From Bacteroidales bacterium (lineage in GTDB: Bacteria; Bacteroidota; Bacteroidia; Bacteroidales; VadinHA17): 5,366 bases of DNA. Positions 1 to 5,290 of this stretch are shown here, one piece after another. Each line of letters opens with the position of its first letter. The stretch's first letter is position 1. A program made the position numbers and the translations under genes. The notes beneath the pieces are model-generated. The model had not been told where the DNA came from and ran no database searches. It worked only from the letters and a program-made list of their open reading frames with translations. The stretch is taken from the NCBI GenBank assembly GCA_015486475.1, contig WFRO01000101.1, forward strand, positions 1 through 5,366. The letters run 5' to 3'.

Positions 1-176
1 ACCTCCGCAAAGGCTTCGGTACCCAAGGAAGGGGGGATCCCTGCCCACGTTAGTACTGGATTAGTGGGTGGACTTCCCCTTTAGGGGGCCGAGGGGGTGT
101 GATGGGATCTCTACGCCAGCCTGCGCATGCGTAAGATACCGCAGGTGAGGAGGAATTAGCTCATCCTTCCGCCCAC
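1..176. other. GC-rich intergenic stretch with short inverted repeats, no gene seen
   Basis: I find no convincing coding region here: the plus-strand frames and the minus-strand frames I followed meet stops after short runs. Visible structure includes CCCC-TTTA-GGGG at 76-87 inside a C-then-G-rich tract, a 5-bp inverted repeat CCCAC/GTGGG at 44-48 and 64-68, the palindrome CGCATGCG at 124-131, and a 6-bp stem CCTGCG/CGCAGG at 120-125 and 140-145. It lies downstream of the GH3 gene, beyond the short tandem array. None of the stems is followed by a T-run, so I do not call a terminator. The base composition is clearly richer in G and C than the main intergenic region, which suggests a dispersed extragenic repeat or a decayed segment, but this is inference. 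Confidence 0.4.
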
Positions 177-207
177 TCTTCGACTCTTTGACATTCGACT
201 TTTAGAC
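177..207 (-). repeat. Degenerate 7-8 bp tandem array just past the GH3 stop codon
   Basis: On the plus strand four head-to-tail units are visible: TCTTCGAC (177-184), TCTTTGAC (185-192), ATTCGAC (193-199) and TTTTAGAC (200-207). Read in the direction of GH3 transcription they become purine-rich GTCRAAR-like units starting three bases after the stop codon. The same placement, a purine-rich heptad-like array directly at the gene's 3' end, is seen after the esterase at the other end of the window. No function is known to me; polymerase slippage or mRNA 3'-end roles are guesses. Confidence 0.6.
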
Positions 208-210
208 CTT

Positions 211-2898
211 TTATTTTAACTCAAACTCTTTCGTTACACCCTCACCGGAATTGAATCCTGCCATCACGCGGAATGTGCCCGGCTCCACCACATAGTCCAT
301 TTTCCGGTTCCACAGTCCCAGGTTTTTCAGTGTGAGCTCAAAATGCAGGGTGGCTGAGGCTCCCGGTGCGAGGGTTACCCTCCGGAACCCGGCCAGCCGC
401 TGCACCGGCGTCGTCACGCTGGAAACCTTATCCGTAACATACAATTGTACCACCTCTGTGCCTTTCCTGTCACCCGTATTGGTGACCGTCACGCTCACGG
501 GCACCGGTGCGGTGCTCCGTCCTGTGGCCGGCACCGTCAGACTGTCGATGCGGAAGGTGGTATAGGTGAGGCCGTAACCGAAGCGGTACAGGGGAGCATT
601 GGACATGTCCACATAGCGGTGGGTGGAGGAGGGCTTGTGGTCGTGGTAATAGAGCAGCTGGCCGGCGGCACGCGGGATCGTTACGGGCAGTTTGCCCGAG
701 GGGTTGACGTCGCCGAAAAGGATCTCTGCAAGGGCTGTGCCGCCTTCCTGTCCGGGAAACCAGGCCTCCAGCAGGGCCGGCGCTTTATCGGCAGCCTGTA
801 TGAAGCTGAGCGGGCGGCCGTTGAGGAAGACCACCGCCACGGGCGTGCCCGTTGCCAGGACAGCATCCAGCAGCTTCATCTGATCGGCATCGGGTGTGAG
901 GCGGGCCTTGTCGTTGCCTTCACCCACCACATCGTTGCCCTCGCCCAAGACCACCACGGCAGCATCCGCCTGACGTGCGGCCTCCGCCGCCTTGGCGATG
1001 AAATGGGACAAAGGCTTATCTTCCGCAGAGAGCATCCTCCAGACAAAATGAATGCCTGCAAAGCCCTCCACTTCGGCATAATCGATGCGTATGGGATACC
1101 GGTGACCCGCCTGCAGCTTCACGCGACAGCGCTTCATGACATTCACCTGATAAGGATCCCAGTTGTCGATGACCAGCTTGTTGTCAAAGAAAAGACGTCC
1201 CTTGTCATCGGTGACCAGACCTATTTCATACCTCCCGGACACTTTGGGTTTCAGGAAGCCGCTCCAGCTCACGGAGAAATGGTCTTTGGGGATGCCTGCG
1301 GCAGGCGACTCCGTGCCCCAGTACGGGTTATGGAGGGTGTCGGTGCGTACCAGCGAGGGCTTGTTGCCCAGCGAATCGTTGGCATAATAGCGGGCGGTGA
1401 GCCCTTTCCTGCCGCCGGCCACCTGTATCCCGGGGATCAGCAACTCGTTGGGAACGACCGTAAAAACCTCTTTGGGCAACAGACCCGGCGCATACAGGAT
1501 CTTACGGCCTTTGCCGTATTTTTGGGTAATGCCTTTCAGGACACTTGTCATGCGGGCGCCGGGAGCGGTATAATCGCCCATGGCATTCTGTATCGCCATG
1601 GGACCGATGACCGCGAGCGTCCTGATGTCCTTGCTGAAAGGCAGGGTGTTATGGTCGTTCTTCAGCAGGATGATCCCTTCGCGGGCAGCCTGCAGGGCCA
1701 GCGAACGGTGACGGGGTGTGGCGAAGCGTTTGCGCACCAGCGAGGTGTCAGTGTACGGGTTGTCGAAGAGTCCCAGCAGGAACTTCACCCGCAGGATGCT
1801 GCCTGCCGCCCTGTCGATGGCCTCCATGGGCAGACGGCCGCTGGTGACCGCCTCTTTCAGGCTTTTTTCGAAGACCTCGTGGTCGTAGTCATAGAACTGC
1901 ATGTCGGTGCCGGCCTCCACGGCCTGACTCAGGGCTTCCGTGGGGGTGGCGGCGGTGTGGTGGGTGTTCTCCAGCATGGCGATGGCGCCCAGGTCGCTCA
2001 GCACAAAGCCGCGGAAGCCCCATTCGTTACGCAGTACGTCGGTGAGCAGCCAGCGGTTGGCCACACAAGGGATGCCGTCGATCTCGTGATAGGCGGCCAT
2101 GGCTGCCATGGCCCCTCCCTGACGGAAAGCGGTCTCAAAGACCGGCAGGAAAGCGGAACGTGCCTCCCTCTCCCCGATGTTGACGGGAGAGGTGTTGCTG
2201 CCGCCCTGGGGGATGCTGTGTACACCGAAGTGCTTGGGCTCGGCCACTACCGAAGCATCTCCGCTCAGTGTGTCACCCTGCAGACCCTGCACCATCGCCA
2301 GGCCCGTCATAGCCGAGAGCCAGGGGTCCTCGCCGTAGGTCTCCTCCACGCGCCCCCACCGCGGATCACGGGCCAGCCCCAGCACAGGGGAGAGGACCAT
2401 CTCCACGCCGTGACTGCGGGTCTCGGCGGCGATGGCATGGCCGATCTGTCGCACCAGCGCCGTATCCCACATGCTCGCCAGTGCGATCGACTGGGGGAAG
2501 ACCGTGGCCCCTTTGCCAAGGTAACCATGCAACGCTTCCTCAATGAAGAGGATGGGGATGTGCAGCCGGGAATGCTCCAGAACGTAGCGCTGCATCATGT
2601 TGACCATCTCAATGTCCGTGGGATAGAGGTCGTGGATAGCCCCGATGCCGGTGTTGCCGATCACTTTGGCGATACGCTGGTCATCCCAGTAACCGTTGCG
2701 GGCCACCTCCCGGCCGCGGTACATGTCCATCTGGCGGATCTTCTCTTCCAGGGTCATGCGGCGCAGCAGGTCCCGGACACGCTTTTCTACCGGCACCTCC
2801 TTTTTCATGTAACGGGGGACGGGCTTAAGCTTACTGCAGGACAGGAGCACGAGCACAAGTACAGGAAGGATCAGGAGGGTGAGGAATATCTTTTTCAT
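211..2898 (-). CDS. GH3 family exo-beta-glycosidase lipoprotein with PA14 insert (beta-glucosidase/beta-xylosidase type)
   Basis: Predicted to remove terminal beta-linked sugars (glucose or xylose) from oligosaccharides by the retaining GH3 mechanism. The 895-residue length fits PA14-containing GH3 enzymes. Residues 1-21 form a lipoprotein signal with lipobox LLSC, Cys21 being the lipidated residue, which supports this start over Met31. The TIM-barrel domain spans about 35-375, with the DPRWGR...YGEDP motif at 178-191, Lys222-His223, and the nucleophile Asp302 in VLSDLGAI. The alpha/beta-sandwich domain (about 400-780) is split by a PA14 domain at about 498-622. The acid/base is probably Glu660 in VGEGNDKARL. 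A fibronectin-III-like domain covers about 800-885. The residues after Cys21 (SKLK) lack the acidic run of Bacteroidota surface-export signals, so a periplasm-facing location is inferred. Family assignment is secure; glucose versus xylose specificity cannot be read from the sequence. No frameshift or missing catalytic residue was seen. Confidence 0.95.
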   Translation of the reverse strand: MKKIFLTLLILPVLVLVLLSCSKLKPVPRYMKKEVPVEKRVRDLLRRMTLEEKIRQMDMYRGREVARNGYWDDQRIAKVIGNTGIGAIHDLYPTDIEMVNMMQRYVLEHSRLHIPILFIEEALHGYLGKGATVFPQSIALASMWDTALVRQIGHAIAAETRSHGVEMVLSPVLGLARDPRWGRVEETYGEDPWLSAMTGLAMVQGLQGDTLSGDASVVAEPKHFGVHSIPQGGSNTSPVNIGEREARSAFLPVFETAFRQGGAMAAMAAYHEIDGIPCVANRWLLTDVLRNEWGFRGFVLSDLGAIAMLENTHHTAATPTEALSQAVEAGTDMQFYDYDHEVFEKSLKEAVTSGRLPMEAIDRAAGSILRVKFLLGLFDNPYTDTSLVRKRFATPRHRSLALQAAREGIILLKNDHNTLPFSKDIRTLAVIGPMAIQNAMGDYTAPGARMTSVLKGITQKYGKGRKILYAPGLLPKEVFTVVPNELLIPGIQVAGGRKGLTARYYANDSLGNKPSLVRTDTLHNPYWGTESPAAGIPKDHFSVSWSGFLKPKVSGRYEIGLVTDDKGRLFFDNKLVIDNWDPYQVNVMKRCRVKLQAGHRYPIRIDYAEVEGFAGIHFVWRMLSAEDKPLSHFIAKAAEAARQADAAVVVLGEGNDVVGEGNDKARLTPDADQMKLLDAVLATGTPVAVVFLNGRPLSFIQAADKAPALLEAWFPGQEGGTALAEILFGDVNPSGKLPVTIPRAAGQLLYYHDHKPSSTHRYVDMSNAPLYRFGYGLTYTTFRIDSLTVPATGRSTAPVPVSVTVTNTGDRKGTEVVQLYVTDKVSSVTTPVQRLAGFRRVTLAPGASATLHFELTLKNLGLWNRKMDYVVEPGTFRVMAGFNSGEGVTKEFELK

Positions 2899-2923
2899 GG
2901 CAGGTACTTTATAGTTTCTCTTT

Positions 2924-2931
2924 CAAAGCTA
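2924..2931 (-). promoter_or_regulatory. Candidate Bacteroidota -7 promoter box for the GH3 gene
   Basis: Read on the minus strand this is TAGCTTTG, a perfect match to the Bacteroidota -7 consensus TAnnTTTG. It ends about 25 bases before the ATG, giving a short leader of roughly 20 nt. I could not find a clear TTTG -33 element at the usual 19-21 bp spacing, so the call rests on the -7 box and its position. No purine-rich Shine-Dalgarno sequence precedes the start, as is common in this phylum. Confidence 0.5.
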
Positions 2932-3034
2932 ATCAAAATCCTTTCAGATTATCCTGAAAAACAGATGGTGTACAATAGTTCTGCTGTTTTTTCTCATTAT
3001 TCAGGGAGAGTAGGGAATTTGTGGTTTGAGGTGC

Positions 3035-3071
3035 CGCAATTCTGGAAATCTTCGATTTCCTTAGAATTGCG
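3035..3071 (+). repeat. Bulged hairpin 1
   Basis: The 5' arm is C+GCAATTCT (3035-3043) followed directly by GGAAATC (3044-3050), with loop TTC. The 3' arm is GATTTCC (3054-3060), an unpaired TT (3061-3062), then AGAATTGC+G (3063-3071). This gives 16 perfect base pairs, made of a 9-bp lower stem and a 7-bp upper stem, with a two-base TT bulge in the 3' arm. It is too long and exact to be a casual repeat. It is not followed by a T-run, so it is not a typical terminator for the GH3 gene, which in any case is transcribed away from it. Confidence 0.75.
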
Positions 3072-3105
3072 AGCATCCCCGCCCGGATGACGCCAGTCGG
3101 ACGGG

Positions 3106-3146
3106 CTCGAAAAACAAAGCAAATTGAAAATTTGCTGTTTTTCGGG
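3106..3146 (-). repeat. Bulged hairpin 2, mirror image of hairpin 1 in architecture
   Basis: CGAAAAAC (3108-3115), unpaired AA (3116-3117), AGCAAAT (3118-3124), loop TGAAA, ATTTGCT (3130-3136), GTTTTTCG (3137-3144), extended by one T-G and one C-G pair to 3106/3146. Read on the minus strand it has a lower stem, a 7-bp upper stem and an unpaired TT in the 3' arm, followed at its foot by CGAGC. Hairpin 1 shows the same plan on the plus strand, although the paired sequences differ. Confidence 0.75.
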
Positions 3147-3189
3147 ATTTGATGCTCGCTGCGCGAGCGTTTGAGGAATGTTGATTTTT

Positions 3190-3238
3190 ACCTACACCTC
3201 AAAAGTTCGGCTTTTATGTGTACGAAGGTTACGTAGGT
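3190..3238. repeat. Imperfect inverted repeat following the structured element
   Basis: ACCTAC (3190-3195) can pair with GTAGGT (3233-3238). Inside, ACAC (3194-3197) can pair with GTGT (3218-3221), and AAAAG-TTCGG-CTTTT forms a small hairpin at 3201-3215. Some of these pairings exclude each other and one arm is shared with the outer repeat of the preceding element, so this may be its decayed flank. No function can be assigned. Confidence 0.35.
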
Positions 3239-3245
3239 GTTTATG

Positions 3246-3263
3246 ACAAGATGCATATCTTGT
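3246..3263. repeat. Small hairpin/palindrome ACAAGAT-GCAT-ATCTTGT
   Basis: A perfect 7-bp inverted repeat with a 4-base centre. It sits alone in AT-rich DNA between the structured element and the doubtful small ORF. It could be a protein-binding site or a weak terminator for minus-strand transcription; nothing nearby decides between them. Confidence 0.4.
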
Positions 3264-3315
3264 TGTCGTTTATTTTGAAAAGAAATTCAGATACAATTGA
3301 ATATTTTTCATTTTT

Positions 3316-3486
3316 CTATTGATTTTCAAACAGACCTGAATATTTTATACCGTTATCACCGTTCCGGATCCTCTTCCGGTGGATTTGCCGATACCCGCAT
3401 AACCGGGCAAAAGAGCGTTGGTCAAAAATTTCCCTTTCCCTGCCTGTAAACTCACCTCCCGATACCGCTTTTTCTGCTTGTTTCAT
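3316..3486 (-). CDS. Doubtful 56-codon ORF, possibly a gene relic
   Basis: An ATG-initiated ORF on the minus strand (begins MKQAEKAVSGGEFTG, ends GLFENQ) that I do not recognise. Its first half is hydrophilic with balanced Lys/Glu; the second half is Arg-rich and looks like an out-of-frame translation. In the +1 frame the same DNA is open for about 45 codons without an ATG and contains GYAGIGKST, a formal match to the P-loop pattern GxxxxGK[ST]. That would fit a decayed, frameshifted gene, but one short pattern is weak evidence. In its favour, about 3363-3486 is richer in G and C than its surroundings, and a cluster of TACA-N6-TGTA palindromes starts two bases upstream of the ATG, as in autoregulated small genes. 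There is no Shine-Dalgarno sequence. It may not be a gene at all. Confidence 0.2.
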   Translation of the reverse strand: MKQAEKAVSGGEFTGREREIFDQRSFARLCGYRQIHRKRIRNGDNGIKYSGLFENQ

Positions 3487-3488
3487 AG

Positions 3489-3562
3489 TACAATATTATG
3501 TATGATACAAAAACATGTATTATTTTTTTGATACAGGCATATATATGGTACAGATAAATGTA
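3489..3562. promoter_or_regulatory. Operator-like cluster of TACA-N6-TGTA palindromes
   Basis: Three perfect 14-bp sites of the form TACA-N6-TGTA lie at 3489-3502, 3506-3519 and 3549-3562, with a fourth carrying one mismatch (TACA-N6-TATA) at 3532-3545. Site starts are offset by 17, 26 and 17 bp, so the array is two pairs 43 bp apart. Aligning 3489-3523 with 3532-3566 gives 26 identical bases of 35, indicating a duplicated regulatory module. A further one-mismatch site (TACA-N6-TGTG) lies at 3680-3693. The cluster abuts the start of the small minus-strand ORF and lies about 280 bp upstream of the esterase start. Binding by a dimeric repressor is inferred; the DNA is AT-rich, which raises the chance background. 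Confidence 0.5.
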
Positions 3563-3636
3563 TTATCATTTGGACGAAGACAGTATTTAGTAAAGGTCAC
3601 CATACACTTCCCACTTCAAATTCTATACCTTATCAG

Positions 3637-3672
3637 AACTACGTAGTAAGCTACGTAGTTACCTACGTAGTT
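3637..3672. repeat. Three contiguous 12-bp near-palindromes centred on CTACGTAG
   Basis: Three head-to-tail 12-mers lie at 3637-3648, 3649-3660 and 3661-3672. Each differs by one base from the perfect palindrome AACTACGTAGTT, and each contains the exact octamer CTACGTAG (3639-3646, 3651-3658, 3663-3670). The period is exactly 12 bp with no gap. A diverged TACGTAG copy occurs at 3230-3236. The array ends about 110 bp upstream of the predicted esterase -33 element. Iteron-like spacing of a palindromic core suggests cooperative protein binding, but no binding protein can be named. Confidence 0.75.
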
Positions 3673-3721
3673 ATGTTGATACAAATAACTGTGTTACAGG
3701 TGATAGGGTGATTGTATAAAA

Positions 3722-3741
3722 ATTACTTTACTAAAAGTAAT
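3722..3741. promoter_or_regulatory. 20-bp palindrome upstream of the esterase promoter
   Basis: ATTACTTT (3722-3729) and AAAGTAAT (3734-3741) form a perfect 8-bp inverted repeat around ACTA. It ends 40 bp upstream of the candidate -33 element of the esterase, a usual place for an activator site. The function is inferred from position and symmetry only. Confidence 0.4.
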
Positions 3742-3781
3742 GGAAAAGTACAAAAAATATCCAAAAAATCCTGTCCGGAAG

Positions 3782-3812
3782 TTTCGGTATATCAGATTAA
3801 TGCATAATTTTA
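3782..3812 (+). promoter_or_regulatory. Near-consensus Bacteroidota promoter for the esterase gene
   Basis: TTTC at 3782-3785, a 19-bp spacer, and TAATTTTA at 3805-3812 approximate the Bacteroidota sigma-ABfr promoter TTTG-N19-21-TAnnTTTG, with one mismatch in each box. Transcription would begin near 3819, leaving a leader of roughly 20-25 nt before the ATG at 3843. No Shine-Dalgarno sequence is present, in keeping with the phylum. Confidence 0.45.
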
Positions 3813-3842
3813 TTTTCCTGTACACCCTTAAATCTTCCTGAC

Positions 3843-5249
3843 ATGAAACGTATATTTTTCCCTTTGCTTGTCTGGCTTTTTTTGGCCCTGCCGTCATCAG
3901 CAACGCTCTGGTTGCCCTCTGTCTTTTCCGATAACATGGTATTGCAGCAGCACAGTGAGGCGGTGGTCTGGGGCTGGACTACAGCTACCGGGTCACAGGT
4001 CACAGTTACCGGATCATGGAATAACCAGGCGGTGAATACAAAAGCTTACCAGGGCCGCTGGGCCGTCAAATTGCCTACACCTGCTGCCGGCGGTCCTTAT
4101 ACGCTTACCGTCCAAGCAGGAGGAGACAGCGTGGTCATTCATAATGTGATGATCGGGGAGGTGTGGATCTGCTCGGGTCAGTCGAATATGGAGATGACCC
4201 CTGAATGGGGCTTGGTCAACAAGGACGAGGAGATCAAAAATGCCGACTATCCGGAGATGCGTTTCTTTTTTATACCTAAACATAAATCAGATACACCCCA
4301 GGATGATACGCCCGGCTACTGGACGGAATGCACACCTGAAACCATGCGCCGGTTCAGTTCGGCAGGATATTTTTTTGGACGCGAACTCTTGCAAAACCTC
4401 CATGTTCCCATCGGGTTGATATATTCCAACTGGGGAGGTACACCTGTGGAAGTATGGATCAAAAAGGAACTTATAGAAGATGATCCGGAACTGAAAGAGG
4501 CGGCAACAAAATTAAAGCCGCGACCCTGGTGGCCTGAAAAACCGGGAGATGCCTGGAACGCGATGATCCATCCGCTGATACCATTCAACATGGCCGGTGT
4601 GATCTGGTACCAGGGAGAGTCCAACACGCAGAACCCCTATTCCTATTACCGTTCTTTTCCCCTGCTGATCAAATCATGGCGTGAGGAGTGGGGATATACC
4701 TTTCCATTCTATTATGTACAGATCGCTCCTTATGATTATGGCAAGGGAGACTCGCTGCCGGCTGCCATCGTGCGGGATGCACAGTTATATACTTTGCGGA
4801 CCGTCCCCCAAACGGGCATGGCCGTTACCATGGACATCGGTAATGTGAAGGATATCCATCCAAAAGACAAACAGGACGTTGGAAAAAGACTGGCGTTGTG
4901 GGCGCTGGCAAAGACTTACGGGGTGAAGGATATTGTGTACAGCGGTCCGCTCTATAAAGGTATGGAGGTAAAGGGGAAGAAGATCGTGATATCCTTTGAT
5001 CATGTGGACGGTGGCCTGGTGGCCCGTGGAGGGGAGTTGAAGGATTTCTTTATTGCCGGGAAGGACATGGTCTTTGTGCCTGCCAAAGCAAAGATCGCCG
5101 GCAACACGGTGGAGGTATGGAGCAGTAAGGTGAAAGATCCTGTGGCGGTGCGTTATGCTTTCTGGGATGCGGCCCAGCCCAACCTCTTCAACAAAGCAGG
5201 GCTGCCGGCATCACCGTTCAGGACGGATGAGGAAAGGCGAAAGGAATAA
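3843..5249 (+). CDS. Secreted SGNH/SASA-family carbohydrate O-acetylesterase (sialate O-acetylesterase-like)
   Basis: Predicted to hydrolyse O-acetyl esters on sugars in the periplasm or outside the cell. Residues 1-20 look like a Sec signal peptide with cleavage after Ala20 (PSSA), which supports the chosen ATG. An Ig/jelly-roll-like N-terminal region (about 22-105) precedes the SGNH hydrolase domain. The nucleophile is Ser114 in SGQSNM; SNWGGTPVEVW (195-205) and WYQGESN (255-261) supply oxyanion-hole and core residues; Asp337 and His339 in DIHP complete the expected catalytic set. The 468-residue length is normal. Relatives in Bacteroidota are annotated as sialate O-acetylesterase, but members also act on acetylated xylan and other plant glycans, and no sialidase is visible here. 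The last five codons and stop lie in a heptanucleotide repeat array. As I recall the family, the C-terminus often ends FRTDDW; here it is FRTD then EERRKE. It is transcribed divergently from the GH3 gene, 944 bp away. Family call secure, substrate unknown. Confidence 0.93.
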   Translation: MKRIFFPLLVWLFLALPSSATLWLPSVFSDNMVLQQHSEAVVWGWTTATGSQVTVTGSWNNQAVNTKAYQGRWAVKLPTPAAGGPYTLTVQAGGDSVVIHNVMIGEVWICSGQSNMEMTPEWGLVNKDEEIKNADYPEMRFFFIPKHKSDTPQDDTPGYWTECTPETMRRFSSAGYFFGRELLQNLHVPIGLIYSNWGGTPVEVWIKKELIEDDPELKEAATKLKPRPWWPEKPGDAWNAMIHPLIPFNMAGVIWYQGESNTQNPYSYYRSFPLLIKSWREEWGYTFPFYYVQIAPYDYGKGDSLPAAIVRDAQLYTLRTVPQTGMAVTMDIGNVKDIHPKDKQDVGKRLALWALAKTYGVKDIVYSGPLYKGMEVKGKKIVISFDHVDGGLVARGGELKDFFIAGKDMVFVPAKAKIAGNTVEVWSSKVKDPVAVRYAFWDAAQPNLFNKAGLPASPFRTDEERRKE

Positions 5250-5280
5250 GGCAAAAGGCAGAAGTAATAAGGTAAAAGGA
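5232..5280 (+). repeat. Degenerate heptanucleotide tandem array overlapping the esterase 3' end
   Basis: Seven contiguous 7-bp units: GAAAGGC, GAAAGGA, ATAAGGC, AAAAGGC, AGAAGTA, ATAAGGT, AAAAGGA. The consensus is AAAAGGC and the phase is kept without interruption for 49 bp. The first two and a half units encode residues 464-468 and the stop codon (5247-5249); the rest is non-coding. Cyanobacterial STRR sequences are a known precedent for heptanucleotide arrays; this one differs in sequence and its origin is unknown to me. Confidence 0.8.
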
Positions 5281-5290
5281 GTGCAGGATG

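Larger units (their letters stand above)
3025..3203. repeat. Structured inverted-repeat element (possible MITE or BIME-like element)
   Basis: A compact segment packed with nested inverted repeats. The outer 9-bp pair is TTTGAGGTG (3025-3033) and CACCTCAAA (3195-3203). Inside are two bulged hairpins (3035-3071 and 3106-3146, listed separately), a linker that can fold through GCCCG/CGGGC (3081-3085 and 3102-3106), a second 9-bp pair GCGAGCATC/GATGCTCGC (3069-3077 and 3151-3159), and a short perfect hairpin GCTCGC-TGC-GCGAGC at 3154-3168. The pentamer CGAGC recurs four times, at 3070 and 3164 on plus and at 3105-3109 and 3154-3158 on minus. GTTTGAGG is also directly repeated at 3024-3031 and 3169-3176. 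I saw no target-site duplication and no transposase, so the identity as a mobile repeat is inferred. Confidence 0.5.

Noticed and set aside
1..210. Partial protein gene or tRNA in the left end
   Set aside because: The frames I followed are interrupted after short runs, and no cloverleaf with a TTCRA-type T-loop was found.
445..3090. 881-codon open reading frame on the plus strand, antisense to the GH3 gene
   Set aside because: It is in exact codon register with the GH3 gene and is open only because that gene avoids TTA, CTA and TCA codons. Its translation is low-complexity-like (His, Gln, Gly, Val rich) with no recognisable domain, while the GH3 frame is unambiguous.
3036..3146. Rho-independent terminators at the two strong hairpins
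   Set aside because: Hairpin 1 has no T-run after it. Hairpin 2's T-run lies within its own stem, and no gene ends here, since both neighbours are transcribed away from this region.
3035..3168. Retron msr/msd or integron attC site
   Set aside because: The nested inverted repeats are suggestive, but there is no reverse transcriptase or integrase in the window and no attC core-site pattern was recognised.
3637..3672. CRISPR array
   Set aside because: The units are contiguous 12-mers without spacers, and no cas genes are visible.
3694..4003. Two overlapping minus-strand ORFs of 68-69 codons across the esterase start
   Set aside because: Both overlap the signal peptide and promoter of the well-supported esterase, and neither has a recognisable domain.
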